Assembly (NCBI RefSeq): GCF_014212055.1
Contig: NZ_JACJVO010000033.1
Span: 1 to 64,000 of the forward strand
Length of the DNA: 64,000 bases
Direction of reading: 5' to 3'
Source of the DNA: Cohnella zeiphila
GTDB taxonomy: Bacteria > Bacillota > Bacilli > Paenibacillales > Paenibacillaceae
The position numbers and the translations under genes are program-made. Numbering within the stretch: the first letter of the stretch is position 1; each line of letters begins with the position of its first letter. Shown piece after piece: positions 35,463 to 44,358 of the stretch. The notes below the pieces were generated by a model. It was not told where the DNA came from. It saw only the letters and a list, made by a program, of their open reading frames with translations, and ran no database searches.

Positions 35463-37100
35463 TCAACGGCTACATGACCGCTCGCGCCATTCGTGCGGCG
35501 TCATGCCCGTCGCTTTCTTGAACACGCGGTAGAAGTATTGTACCGACGCGAAGCCTGTCAGCGACGCAATCTCCTGAATGCGTCGGTCCGAATCGGCCAG
35601 CAGCTCCTTGGCGAGTCGAATGCGGCATTCCGTAATATACTCGGCGACGCCGATTCCATTTTTTTGCTTGAACAAGCGCGATAAATAGGAGGAATTGTGG
35701 CCGACATCCTCCGCGATACCGGTCAGCGACAGCTCGTCGGACAGGTGATCGGCAATATATTTTTTGACTTTGGTCATCAGTTCGTTCTCGCTCTCGCCTC
35801 GGGATCGCTCCCGGAAGTCGAATACCGATTCGCCGCAGCGCCTCAGGTAGGTTATGGCCTCCTCGGGCGAATGCGCGGGATCGGGATGGATGAGGCGCGC
35901 GACGTCCCAGCGTTCTCCCGTGCCGTCCAGACGCATCTCCTTCGTGTGAAAGGACAGCAGCACCGAGGCTGCCATAAAATAGTGCTTCTCTTGGCTCTCG
36001 GCATCGCCCTGCTCGAGCATTTCGTTCAGCAGGACCAGGAACGGTTCCCGTCGGCTGTTCTCTAGCATCGACGCCAGGCTGCCAATCCAGGCTGCCGAAT
36101 CGCGGAACAAACCGGCTATGCCGTCACCGGACATCGTCTGATCGACCATCAGCAGACCGCGCCCGGAACCAAGCCCCCGCAGCATGTTTGCCTTGAGCGA
36201 GACGAATTTGCGGCTCAGCCCGTCCCAGTCCACGGGGCTGTCCGCGATCAGAACGGACAGTTCGAGCTTGATCAGATCCTTGCAAGCGCTCTGAATCAAT
36301 TCGAACGCACCCTGCACGAAGCTGGCCGCAATGCGCCACATATCGTCCCGCATCCGTGGAGAACTGTCCGGATGGAGCCCCTTCGGCTGCGCGACCCAGA
36401 CGATATGAAAGCGATCCGTCGGAACCGACATTTGGCTGACCGCCGTATCCAAATACTCCCCCGCGATGTTGCGAATGGAGTACAAAAGCAGATAGCGTTC
36501 GTAATAAGAGAGATGGTCCATCCCGTCGTCGACGCGTCCGACAACCGCCAGCACGGGCGCCCACGGCCGCAGCGGAATCCCCAGATTGGCGAACTGCCGC
36601 TCCAGCTCGTCCCGTTCGATTCGCTCCCCGTGCAGCATTTGGCGGACAAAATCTTGCTGCAGCGCTTCGGACGCCAGCCGCATCTGATTTTTCGACTTGA
36701 CGATGAGCTGGTCGAACTCGATCTCGTCCCTCAGCCGCTCGATCGCCTTCTCTACGGCCGCGACCAGCCGTTCATCTCCGTCCGTCTTCAACACATAATC
36801 GACCGCTCCGCCCCGAATTGCCGTCTGGGCGTAATCGAATTCATTGAAGCCGGACAGAAAGATGACCTTGCAGCGCGGCCAATAACGTACGATTTCGCGC
36901 TGCAAGGTCAACCCGTCCATTCCCGGCATGCGAATGTCGGAGATAACAATATCGATCTTCGTGCGCTTCAGCCATTCCAGTGCTTCCTTGGCGGAGTAAG
37001 CGCCGATGACTTCCAAATCGAGATAAGAAAGCCTCCGCATTACATCGACCAGCCCTTCGACGACGTAATCTTCGTTATCCACGATCAGCAATCTGTTCAT
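35463..37100 (-). CDS. YesN-like AraC-family response regulator
   Basis: 545 residues. A receiver domain (1-120) with phospho-site D55 (ISDIRMPGMDG) is followed by a long linker of ~300 residues and a C-terminal AraC double helix-turn-helix (about 445-545: LSLTGIAEDVGHNSSYLSRLF and IQEIASLTGFASVQYFYRVFKK). It should activate the lipoprotein/permease/glycosidase genes downstream when phosphorylated. Its ATG overlaps the kinase stop (ATGA), so the pair is translationally coupled. Confidence 0.93.
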   Translation of the reverse strand: MNRLLIVDNEDYVVEGLVDVMRRLSYLDLEVIGAYSAKEALEWLKRTKIDIVISDIRMPGMDGLTLQREIVRYWPRCKVIFLSGFNEFDYAQTAIRGGAVDYVLKTDGDERLVAAVEKAIERLRDEIEFDQLIVKSKNQMRLASEALQQDFVRQMLHGERIERDELERQFANLGIPLRPWAPVLAVVGRVDDGMDHLSYYERYLLLYSIRNIAGEYLDTAVSQMSVPTDRFHIVWVAQPKGLHPDSSPRMRDDMWRIAASFVQGAFELIQSACKDLIKLELSVLIADSPVDWDGLSRKFVSLKANMLRGLGSGRGLLMVDQTMSGDGIAGLFRDSAAWIGSLASMLENSRREPFLVLLNEMLEQGDAESQEKHYFMAASVLLSFHTKEMRLDGTGERWDVARLIHPDPAHSPEEAITYLRRCGESVFDFRERSRGESENELMTKVKKYIADHLSDELSLTGIAEDVGHNSSYLSRLFKQKNGIGVAEYITECRIRLAKELLADSDRRIQEIASLTGFASVQYFYRVFKKATGMTPHEWRERSCSR

Positions 37101-38848
37101 GATTCGACCTCCTCGTCGATAGGCAAGTGAATTTCCACGCGCAGCCCACCCAGCCTGCTGCGGGAAAGCCGCAGCCCAAACGGGGGGCCAAACTTCAGAA
37201 CTAGGCGTCCGTGCACGTTGAATAGACCGGTCGTCTCGCTCCAGTCCTTCCTATTGCGCAGCTGTCCTGCCAGCTCGCTTAATTGTTCGTCCGTCAGCCG
37301 ATCGCCGTTGTCTTCAACGACCAGCGTCAGTCCCTTCGCTTCGGCTGCGGCCGAAAATTGCAAAATGCCATGACCATCCAGCTCTTCCAGCCCATGAATG
37401 AAAGCGTTCTCCACAATGGGCTGCACGATCAGCCGCGGCACCGGAATATGCTCCGCTTCGGCCGGCAGCGCTCCCCATCGCACCGTCAGATTGTCGCGGA
37501 ACCGCATCTTCAAAATATCCGCATACGTTCGGGCATGATCGACTTCCATCCGCAGCGTCGCCTCCTCCTGCGCATTTCTCGCGATGTATTTTAAATAGTC
37601 GCCGAGCAACTGGGTATAGCGTTTGATATTGTCGGTGTCCTCGTCCTGAGCCATCCTGTGCAGCCGATAATAAGTGTTGTACAGAAAATGGGGATTGATC
37701 TGCGCCTGCAGATGCTTCAGCTCCGCTCGCTGCGAACGAATGCTTTCCTCGTAAACGTCGCGAATGAGCGCTTGGATCGTGTCCATCATCCGATTGAACT
37801 GCTCATAGAAATAGGCGATCTCGTCGCGGTTGCGCGACTTCAGCTGCACGTCGAACGCGCCTTCGCTTACTTTCCGAAACGCGCGGACAAGCCGTTGGAG
37901 AGGCCGTTGCAGGAACAAGTAAATCCAATAGGCGAACAAGAAGATGATAGCGATGGCTGTGGCGATAAAAATGCGGAACCACATTTGGTAGACCGCAAGC
38001 GGTTTAAGCACGATCTCTTCCGGCAGGTAAAGCGTGAGCGCAATGTTCGCCTTCGGAGACCGTTCGTATGCCGCGATATAATGCCGCCCGTCGACGGTGA
38101 CGACCCGCTGACCGGTCATTTCGGCATTTCCTTTATATAATTCCGTCATATGACGCTCGAAGCGATCGTCTACTTCGTTGCCGGACACACGCCACTCACC
38201 GTCCATATCGGACAGAATCGCGTTGCCGCCGCTTTCCGTCAGCATCTGTGCCAGCGTGGACTCGATTTTCCCTCGATCAAGCACGATCTCAAGCCAATAA
38301 GCCGGCAAGCTTCCGTTGTCGTACGTTCCTTCCGGAAAGCGTTCGGCCATCATCAACTGCCCGTTCCATTGAAATACCGGAGCCGTCTGGCGATTCAACA
38401 AATTGTTGACAGCCGCATCCTGCTCGCTGATATGGTAAGCGATCCGATTCGAGTAAATGACCTTATGCTCGGACATGAGGTATAAGCCGGCATCCGCAAT
38501 GTAAGCGTTTGAAGATTTCAACGTCAGCATCTTCTTCTCAATGTCGAGCACGCCCACGCGCCGGTCGTAATCGCTCATAATCGAGGAAAGGGCGTTGAAT
38601 TTCTGGATGTCTTGATCGAAAATGTATTCCCGCTTCAGATTGGCGATATAATCGAAAGCCGTGTTCAATTCTGTAATGTAAAAATGAATGCGTGAAGAGA
38701 GCGACATGTTGATTTCGCGCCGGAACGCTTTTTCTCCGTTGACCACAATCATCGAACCGATCATCAGAACGGGCAGAAGGGCAGCCATGAATACCAATAC
38801 GATCTTGGGATAAAGTCCGACCGACAGCAGGTTGCGGCGGTTGGGCAC
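37097..38848 (-). CDS. YesM-like sensor histidine kinase
   Basis: 583 residues. Helix 1 (about 12-34), extracellular sensor (about 35-285), helix 2 (about 286-310), HAMP (about 311-365), His_kinase motif QAQINPHFLYNTYYRL (phospho-His) and an ATPase domain with IVQPIVENAFIHGLEE and VEDNGD. The G2 box is reduced to TTGLFNVHGRL, common in this family. GTG start after AAAGGAAG. It probably senses the oligosaccharide or its binding protein at the cell surface and phosphorylates the adjacent AraC-type regulator. Confidence 0.93.
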   Translation of the reverse strand: MPNRRNLLSVGLYPKIVLVFMAALLPVLMIGSMIVVNGEKAFRREINMSLSSRIHFYITELNTAFDYIANLKREYIFDQDIQKFNALSSIMSDYDRRVGVLDIEKKMLTLKSSNAYIADAGLYLMSEHKVIYSNRIAYHISEQDAAVNNLLNRQTAPVFQWNGQLMMAERFPEGTYDNGSLPAYWLEIVLDRGKIESTLAQMLTESGGNAILSDMDGEWRVSGNEVDDRFERHMTELYKGNAEMTGQRVVTVDGRHYIAAYERSPKANIALTLYLPEEIVLKPLAVYQMWFRIFIATAIAIIFLFAYWIYLFLQRPLQRLVRAFRKVSEGAFDVQLKSRNRDEIAYFYEQFNRMMDTIQALIRDVYEESIRSQRAELKHLQAQINPHFLYNTYYRLHRMAQDEDTDNIKRYTQLLGDYLKYIARNAQEEATLRMEVDHARTYADILKMRFRDNLTVRWGALPAEAEHIPVPRLIVQPIVENAFIHGLEELDGHGILQFSAAAEAKGLTLVVEDNGDRLTDEQLSELAGQLRNRKDWSETTGLFNVHGRLVLKFGPPFGLRLSRSRLGGLRVEIHLPIDEEVES

Positions 38849-39001
38849 GAACGCTCACTTCCTTTGTTAAATTCCGGGGTGTCGCACACCGCGTCCAACC
38901 TATTGTAACAAGTCCGATTCACACCGAGTTCTACTTATTTTACTTTTTTTTTGTAACTTTTTGACTGAAGCGAAAACCGACAAAAAAACGAGAGTATCCT
39001 T

Positions 39002-39137
39002 AGTAATCGCCGCAGTGATGCAACAGAATGCTCCCGAAAAGCTCGCAATTATCGGTATTACGTTGTTTATTTAATCCACCTCGATTGTATTTTAAAATTC
39101 TGCAGTACTACTCCATTATCCAGCCAGTTAGTTGAGA
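39002..39137. repeat. ~135-bp duplicated element, decayed copy
   Basis: About 85% identical to 43069-43200 in the same orientation. On the minus strand the reading frame of the 37-residue peptide is kept (IPIIASFSGAFCCI), but its ATG is replaced by ATA (39068-39070) and the basic C-terminus is lost. With the other copy it bounds the A+T-rich island. Confidence 0.8.
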
Positions 39138-39188
39138 AAACGTCAGTCGTTCAAGTATAATAAAAGAGATATTAAGGGCAAGATAGGA

Positions 39189-39223
39189 AAAAGGAACCGT
39201 CTAAAATAAGACGATTCCTTTTA
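39189..39223. terminator. Bidirectional hairpin terminator
   Basis: AAGGAA and TTCCTT with CGTCT/AGACG pair around an A/T loop, flanked by A and T runs. It ends the minus-strand fragment at 39252. Confidence 0.75.
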
Positions 39224-39251
39224 TTAGATTGTTGGGATTCACTTCGAGTTA

Positions 39252-39749
39252 TCAGCCGTTGATAAATGTTCCATCTGTGTTACTAACAATTGTGTTTGTA
39301 AGACTCCTCGTATCGTTACCGACTTTTACTACTCCACTAATCGTCATTTTTGCAATTAAGCCTAAGTGTCCAATCGACTTAGGGTCAAGTTCCTTTGTGT
39401 TTCCAAAGCCAACATTTCTTGCATCGTAGAACTCATTGAACATGACAACATAGGAAGTTGGAAAATCGAGTGATAGTTGTCGGAAGCCTTCCACGTATCC
39501 GGCGATTTGGTCGATCGTAGTCAAGGGAACTAAATTAAAAACATGCGCCTGGGCTCTAAAAAAGGCTGCATCGCGTGAGTAAGACTCAAATCCAATTCCG
39601 CCGGCGTCGATTATTCCAGAGGCAGCGAATGGTTGAATTTGCGGTTTCGTGATTTTTAAATCCTCGAGTACTTCTTGCAGATCAACAGCCTGATCAGGAT
39701 GTGCAAAACGGGAGGCTGCTTGATAGTAAAGAGTTAATTTGATCTTTTG
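39252..39749 (-). pseudogene. 5'-truncated unrecognised gene
   Basis: An open frame of ~165 codons with no ATG and no SD ends at 39252. It reads HPDQAVDLQEVLEDLKITKP, then GGIGFESYSRDAAFF, then LTTIDQIAGYVEGFRQLSLD and LDPKSIGHLGLIAKMTISGV. It begins exactly where the SRAP fragment on the other strand begins, so a recombination joint near 39740-39755 removed both 5' ends. Family not recognised. A TTG at 39524 could start a 90-residue product but lacks an SD. Confidence 0.4.
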
Positions 39750-40047
39750 TCAGGAGATTGCCAAGCCCTACGATACATGGGTCTATCCAGATAGCGGAGA
39801 TAAATTAAGCACTTGTACCATCATTACGACAATACCGAATGAACTAATGGCCGATATACACGATTGGATGCATGTCATCTTAAACCATAACGATGTTGAC
39901 ATTTGGCTAGACAAGGGCAACCAAAACAAGGAGTTACTCTTAACTTTGCTCAGACCATACGAGGCGGACAAAATGTGGGCCTATAAGGTTGATAAAGCAG
40001 TTGGCAATGTTTGTAACCATTCACCAGAGTTATTGAAATTCTGCTGA
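39739..40047 (+). pseudogene. C-terminal relic of an SRAP (YedK-like) protein
   Basis: Codes for STCTIITTIPNELMADIHDW, then DIWLDKGNQNKELLLTLLRPY and AVGNVCNHSPELL. This is the C-terminal half of SOS-response-associated peptidase proteins, which covalently protect abasic sites. The catalytic N-terminal Cys-2 half is absent, so the product cannot work. The 5' joint is shared with the truncated gene on the other strand. Confidence 0.75.
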
Positions 40048-40142
40048 ATTTGTGCCATTTAGAGGAATGATTGAACTCATTAGAAACTTCCTAAAAGCTT
40101 AATTAAATTACACTAGCAGGCTTAGCAATAAGGTCACCAACA

Positions 40143-41798
40143 TCAGTCATTATCGTAGAGCAGGAGCTCGTTCTCGACATGGAGAGCATGAAGCGACTTC
40201 TTAAATTCGAATCTCCAGGGATCTCCCTTTTCTAATTTTCCATGTTCTCGGAAGCGGGTAATCATCTCGCGTATGCCACCTTTAAGGTGCTCCTCCTCAA
40301 TCTTTTCCGGGGCCTCTTCCTTAAGATCCTTACGGAGATAAGAAGATGGGTAGAACAAAATAACATGAAGCACATCGCCTGATGATTGTTCCTCTTCTCG
40401 GTACTCAAAATTGTTATAATTCCTCCTTTGTACATTCTGTGTGCGTTCACGCCCAGAAGCGTCATTAAAATTGTTCATCCCTCGCTTCAACTGGCCGACC
40501 AGTTGACCAATACTAAAACCGCCGCCAAACATACTGGTGTCATCCATAATGACCGGGCTAAAACCTTCCTCGATCAGAAAGCGGTTGAGCAGTAAAAAAG
40601 TATTTAATCGTCCGTTGGCGTCCGTAAAAAAGTGGCTAACATGCAATTCACGAATCACGCCAGCAATTGCATAAAGCTTCTGCTCTTCTACTTCTCCTTG
40701 TTCCAATTTATCATTTTCCTTAATCCCTTTGATTTCCTCATCATATCTGTTTAATGTTTTTGTTAGCAAGTCTTCCATTTGCGATTTATCATACTTAGTC
40801 GATAGCGTATTTTTGTCGAAAGCAGTTAATTCGGTACGGGGCGTTGTGCTTGTCTGACTTGAAATCTTTGAGGCTTCACGTAAAAATCGTGTATGAGATG
40901 AATCGCCATCTTCAGCTTCCCTCAAAGGTCGATTGTGATGAGGATTGAGCCCAACAATGCCATCTTCCGCCAGAGACTTAAAGGCTTTGATGTTGGGGAG
41001 GGAATCTTCTACTTTTGTCATTCCAAAAGAAGTGCCCCCCCTCCCGGAAGTGCTGCCGCTCTTATCATTGGGTATGGGAATATATTTTCCTTCCTGTTCG
41101 TGGCTCTTAATAAGTGTTCCTTTCGTTACAGCTTGGTGCATGTCCATGTATTCTTTCGACGTGAGAGAGGTTGGATATTCTGAACTGGCAGGGGCGACAA
41201 AATTCTCAAGACCAATCATCATAGCGTCATAAAATCCAGGGGAGCTATCCATATCAAAACGCAAGGCGTTCGTCTTATCACTATCATTTGCATTATGAAG
41301 GTCTCGATCAATAAAAAGTTTCCACCAGTCTTCTTTTGGTAAATGGGCAAGACCGTTTTCTGGTTTCTCACCTTCATCGAGAGACACCATTAGCATTTTT
41401 AGTTGGCTTTTGGCTATTGCATCCTCGCGACTCACATTACTACTGCTTTTAAGCGTCTCGTAAACCTTTTGGAGCACCTCCGGCCTTTGCTTCTTAATCC
41501 ATATCTCGAAAGCATTCAAATCAGAAGTATCTGCGACAATATCGCTTTCTTCTCCGGCGCCCCAAAAAGGATCAACTTCATTTCCATTGCGATCAAATTT
41601 CATGCGTTGAATAATGTTGTTGTTTTGCGTAGAACGCATTAACTGCATAGTTGCCTGGTTTCCAACCCTTTGTTGCAATCGCTGAATATTATCCCCCGTG
41701 ATGAAGGAGGAGTGACCTGATGATGTCGGCACACGCGATCGATTAACAGGAGTAGGAGCATGGTTGCTCTCTACCGGTCGTTTCGTATGTTCATGCAT
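40143..41798 (-). CDS. Fic-domain protein with eCIS-effector-like N-terminus
   Basis: 551 residues, A+T-rich gene. Residues 37-66 read DNIQRLQQRVGNQATMQLMR and then IIQRMKF, the LQR..GNQA..L plus IQR pattern seen at the start of many cargo proteins of extracellular contractile injection systems. Near 389-397 is HFFTDANGR, a Fic/Doc active-site loop (H-x-F-x-D/E-G/A-N-G-R); the second arginine is missing (RLNT). YMDMHQAVTKG earlier fits the Fic core. No signal peptide. SD AAGGAG before ATG. Likely a toxin that modifies a host or rival target with a nucleotide or phosphocholine group. No eCIS structural genes are in the window. Confidence 0.6.
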   Translation of the reverse strand: MHEHTKRPVESNHAPTPVNRSRVPTSSGHSSFITGDNIQRLQQRVGNQATMQLMRSTQNNNIIQRMKFDRNGNEVDPFWGAGEESDIVADTSDLNAFEIWIKKQRPEVLQKVYETLKSSSNVSREDAIAKSQLKMLMVSLDEGEKPENGLAHLPKEDWWKLFIDRDLHNANDSDKTNALRFDMDSSPGFYDAMMIGLENFVAPASSEYPTSLTSKEYMDMHQAVTKGTLIKSHEQEGKYIPIPNDKSGSTSGRGGTSFGMTKVEDSLPNIKAFKSLAEDGIVGLNPHHNRPLREAEDGDSSHTRFLREASKISSQTSTTPRTELTAFDKNTLSTKYDKSQMEDLLTKTLNRYDEEIKGIKENDKLEQGEVEEQKLYAIAGVIRELHVSHFFTDANGRLNTFLLLNRFLIEEGFSPVIMDDTSMFGGGFSIGQLVGQLKRGMNNFNDASGRERTQNVQRRNYNNFEYREEEQSSGDVLHVILFYPSSYLRKDLKEEAPEKIEEEHLKGGIREMITRFREHGKLEKGDPWRFEFKKSLHALHVENELLLYDND

Positions 41799-42051
41799 CC
41801 TGACTGTCTCCTTCTCATAGAACTATTGGTTAATTATACCACGGGGCAATTACACATGGGTGAGGTTCCCAAATCATTCGGTTCATATAAGTTGATAGCA
41901 GTTACCATTTGGCTGGAACATGAATAACCAAAAAAAGACGTCTGGGTATGACGCCCTGATGTTCCGAAGAGGTTATTCATTAGTCAAGTTTAATATTCTG
42001 ATTACGATCCAATTTTTGAACAGCATGATTACTGCAAATCTTCGGCTTAAA

Positions 42052-42879
42052 TTAGCCAGCGGGCGTGTTGCGAATATGTCGATCGAAGAAGACGACGGTA
42101 GTCCGAAGAATGTCTTCCCAACCGAAGTTGCCCCCTTGGAGGCTGTGATTTGCTCCTTTGATTGCCAAAATGCTGGAATTGAGTAGTGCTCCGTGTAAAA
42201 TTTCAGCCTGATCGAAAGGAACAATCTCGTCTTCAGTACCGTGAATAATCAAGAATGGTGGCGCGGCATCCGTTACGTATGCAAGAGGGCTGGCTTGCTT
42301 TGCCTTTTCTGGATGCTCCCGCACGTATCCGCCGATTAGCAACGACTCCATCGACTCCGGCGAGTCATGGAAACCGATCAACATCTGAAGGAAATCAACG
42401 GGAGCCGACCAAGCTGCCACAGCCTGTACGGAGCTGGAAATATCGAGGTTCCCGCTATTGCCCTCTAATTCTCTTACCTGGCCCGTCGTACCGAGCAAAG
42501 CCGCTAGGTGACCGCCGGCTGAATGCCCGAACACGCCGATACGATTCGGATCGGCCCCGTAAGTTTCTGCATTCGCTCGAAGCCAACGCACTGCTGCCTT
42601 CGCATCATGCAACTGAGCAGGATAAATCGCTTCGTTGCTCAGTCGATAATTGATGCTAACGGAGAAATAGCCATGGGCTGCGAAGCGACGAACGAACATT
42701 CCGCTCTCCGAAGGTTCCGCCTTGTCCCCCCATAACCATGCGCCCCCATGAATGCACAAAGCAATCGGAAGCTTGCCAACCGGATGTGCGGGCATGGCGA
42801 TGTCGAGCAGCAGTGGCTTTCCGTCCGCTTCCCCATAGATGACATCCGAAATCACTTGGAATTCTTGTTCCAATATCAT
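42052..42879 (-). CDS. Alpha/beta-hydrolase (esterase/lipase, BD-FAE-like)
   Basis: 275 residues. Oxyanion motif HGGAW (44-48), nucleophile S120 in GHSAGG, acid D217 in HGTEDEIVP and H245 in GANHSLQ complete the triad. Two histidine-glycine motifs and the size fit carboxylesterases of the hormone-sensitive lipase / acetyl-xylan-esterase-like group. GAGAGGAG precedes ATG. No signal peptide, so cytoplasmic. Substrate unknown. Confidence 0.88.
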   Translation of the reverse strand: MILEQEFQVISDVIYGEADGKPLLLDIAMPAHPVGKLPIALCIHGGAWLWGDKAEPSESGMFVRRFAAHGYFSVSINYRLSNEAIYPAQLHDAKAAVRWLRANAETYGADPNRIGVFGHSAGGHLAALLGTTGQVRELEGNSGNLDISSSVQAVAAWSAPVDFLQMLIGFHDSPESMESLLIGGYVREHPEKAKQASPLAYVTDAAPPFLIIHGTEDEIVPFDQAEILHGALLNSSILAIKGANHSLQGGNFGWEDILRTTVVFFDRHIRNTPAG

Positions 42880-43023
42880 TTGCTTCTCCTCTCCATAAGG
42901 AGCCTGTTTGGATGCGAAACTGGTGGGCTTACGAGACCCTTGAAGATCTTACCAAGGAGTCTTTTTCTTACTCAAACCTGATATTTTTGTATTATAGGAA
43001 TGCTGCCCGTTAGTCAAACGGTT

Positions 43024-43137
43024 TTATTGTAAAATTTGTCTAGCGGCTTTCTTTTTCTTTTTCCGAATAGTAATCGCCGCAAGGATGCAACAGAATGCTC
43101 CCGAAAAGCTCGCAATTATCGGTATTGCATTGTTCAT
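43024..43137 (-). CDS. 37-residue single-pass membrane peptide
   Basis: ATG at 43137 with GAGGTGG six bases upstream. A hydrophobic stretch IPIIASFSGAFCCILAAITI (5-24) is followed by RKKKKKAARQ. The shape (one helix plus a basic tail) is that of type I toxins, small regulatory membrane peptides or holin-like proteins. The frame survives in the decayed copy at 39002-39137, mostly with conservative changes, which supports coding. No homologue recognised. Confidence 0.55.
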   Translation of the reverse strand: MNNAIPIIASFSGAFCCILAAITIRKKKKKAARQILQ

Positions 43138-43200
43138 TCAATCCACCTCGATTGTATATTATTCTCCAGCACTACTCTATTATCCTGCCAGTTAGCTGAC
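43069..43200. repeat. ~135-bp duplicated element, intact copy
   Basis: Covers most of the 37-residue membrane peptide gene and its upstream region. The longest identical block with 39002-39137 runs through CAACAGAATGCTCCCGAAAA and beyond. Same orientation, 4.07 kb apart. Confidence 0.8.
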
Positions 43201-43227
43201 AGCCTGCCGATTACACCGGCAGGCTGT
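43199..43227. terminator. Hairpin ACAGCCTGCCG / CGGCAGGCTGT
   Basis: Eleven-base perfect stem with a seven-base loop, followed by TTTAATAT on the plus strand. The same core stem (AGCCTGCCG/CGGCAGGCT) occurs at 50209-50234. Confidence 0.65.
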
Positions 43228-43337
43228 TTAATATAAGTAATGTTTACCGGTATTATAGAAATTTATGTTGACATTCCATATTCAAAACCATGGTGTATAT
43301 ATGTTTAGAGTCATAATTCGGCAATATAAATTACTTT

Positions 43338-43357
43338 GTATTTTATACATATGTCTA
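43338..43357. repeat. 20-bp exact repeat, copy 2
   Basis: Identical to 17874-17893. It is in an intergenic stretch next to gene debris. Confidence 0.7.
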
Positions 43358-43455
43358 GAAAGCAGTTCAAACCCTTTTCTCACACCAGTTAATTGTCGGT
43401 TGTGTTAAATGACACTAAGCGCAGCAAGCTGTCGATTTGATAGGATTTATAACCG

Positions 43456-43593
43456 TTAAGCATCCGATTGATCCACTTTGATTTCTTTGTAAAAGTCCAG
43501 ATTCTCCTTGGCTCCCTTCATCTAGTACATATAGCCGACCCATTGAACGCCGACCCGGTCGGGACTGTACTCGGTTTTATCATTAATTTCCAT
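43456..43593 (-). pseudogene. Small gene remnant with an in-frame stop
   Basis: From ATG at 43593 the frame reads MEINDKTEYSPDRVGVQWVG then YMY, a TAG, and continues MKGAKENLDFYKEIKVDQSD to a TAA. Acidic and codon-like on both sides of the stop. Family not recognised. The rest of 43228-43862 shows nothing else beyond the 20-bp repeat. Confidence 0.3.
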
Positions 43594-43862
43594 ACCGTTC
43601 CCTCATTCCGTCACTCGATACCCACCCTTTAATTGTCATTTATTCAGACGAATTCCTTTTTAGAGAGGTTCAATCTTTATCCCTGCACAATAAGAATAAG
43701 CAACCTTACGGGAATGGCGGGTATCCGCACTCCATACCAAGTTATTTTTCAAAATTCGCGCATCCGAATCCATGAGACCGATGAATTCCCGGATCGGCTG
43801 TCGTCTATATAAACGAAGGCATAAATGAACACAAACAAATATGACGAAGAGGTGTTTTGAAA

Positions 43863-44279
43863 ATGGCATTAACGTCCGCATTCACGAGCTTCAACCTGCC
43901 TGTAAAAAACGTAGAACAATCGAAAACGTTCTTCACCGGACTCGGATTCGAGCTCAACCCGCAATTCCCCGAGAACGAGAATTCGGTAGCCATCGTGATC
44001 GGCGACAACCTGCAGGTCATGCTGATCAATCAAGCATTCTTTAATACGCTCACGGAGAAGGAATCCGTCGATACGAGCAAGTATGCGCAGATGACGATCG
44101 CATTGGCCTTTGAGAGCCGGGAAAAGGTCGATGAAATCGTGAATACCGCGGTCTCCTTGGGCGGGAAATTGCACGCTGAACCTGAAGATCATGAGTTCAT
44201 GTACCATTGGGGCTTCGTGGACTTGGACGGCCATCTGTGGGCCATTAACTACATGAACATGGATGCGGCACGAGGTTAA
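43863..44279 (+). CDS. VOC-family (glyoxalase-like) protein
   Basis: 138 residues with two beta-alpha-beta-beta-beta modules. SFNLPVKNVEQSKTFFTGLGF starts module 1 and HWGFVDLDGHLWAINYM ends module 2, the usual placement of a metal-binding acidic residue. GAGGTG lies eight bases before the ATG at 43863. Members include glyoxalases, dioxygenases and antibiotic-binding proteins; this subgroup is usually annotated only as VOC protein. A terminator follows. Confidence 0.85.
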   Translation: MALTSAFTSFNLPVKNVEQSKTFFTGLGFELNPQFPENENSVAIVIGDNLQVMLINQAFFNTLTEKESVDTSKYAQMTIALAFESREKVDEIVNTAVSLGGKLHAEPEDHEFMYHWGFVDLDGHLWAINYMNMDAARG

Positions 44280-44320
44280 GGCTAACGGAGAGCACGCTCG
44301 TGCTAGGATTCAAAAAGAAC

Positions 44321-44345
44321 GACGCCGGGCATCTTCCCCGGCGTC
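44321..44345. terminator. Hairpin terminator
   Basis: GACGCCGGG and CCCGGCGTC pair around a seven-base loop, followed by TTCTTC on the plus strand. It separates the VOC gene from the convergent SRPBCC gene. Confidence 0.8.
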
Positions 44346-44358
44346 TTCTTCGCTATGA

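Noticed and set aside
41920-42186. An 88-codon plus-strand frame overlapping the esterase 3' end
   Set aside because: No SD, overlaps a well supported gene on the other strand and shows no family motif.
43199-43227. Hairpin considered as a mobile-element end because the same stem recurs at 50209-50234
   Set aside because: Only the stem is shared; the flanks and loops differ and both are followed by T-rich tails, so two similar terminators are the simpler reading.
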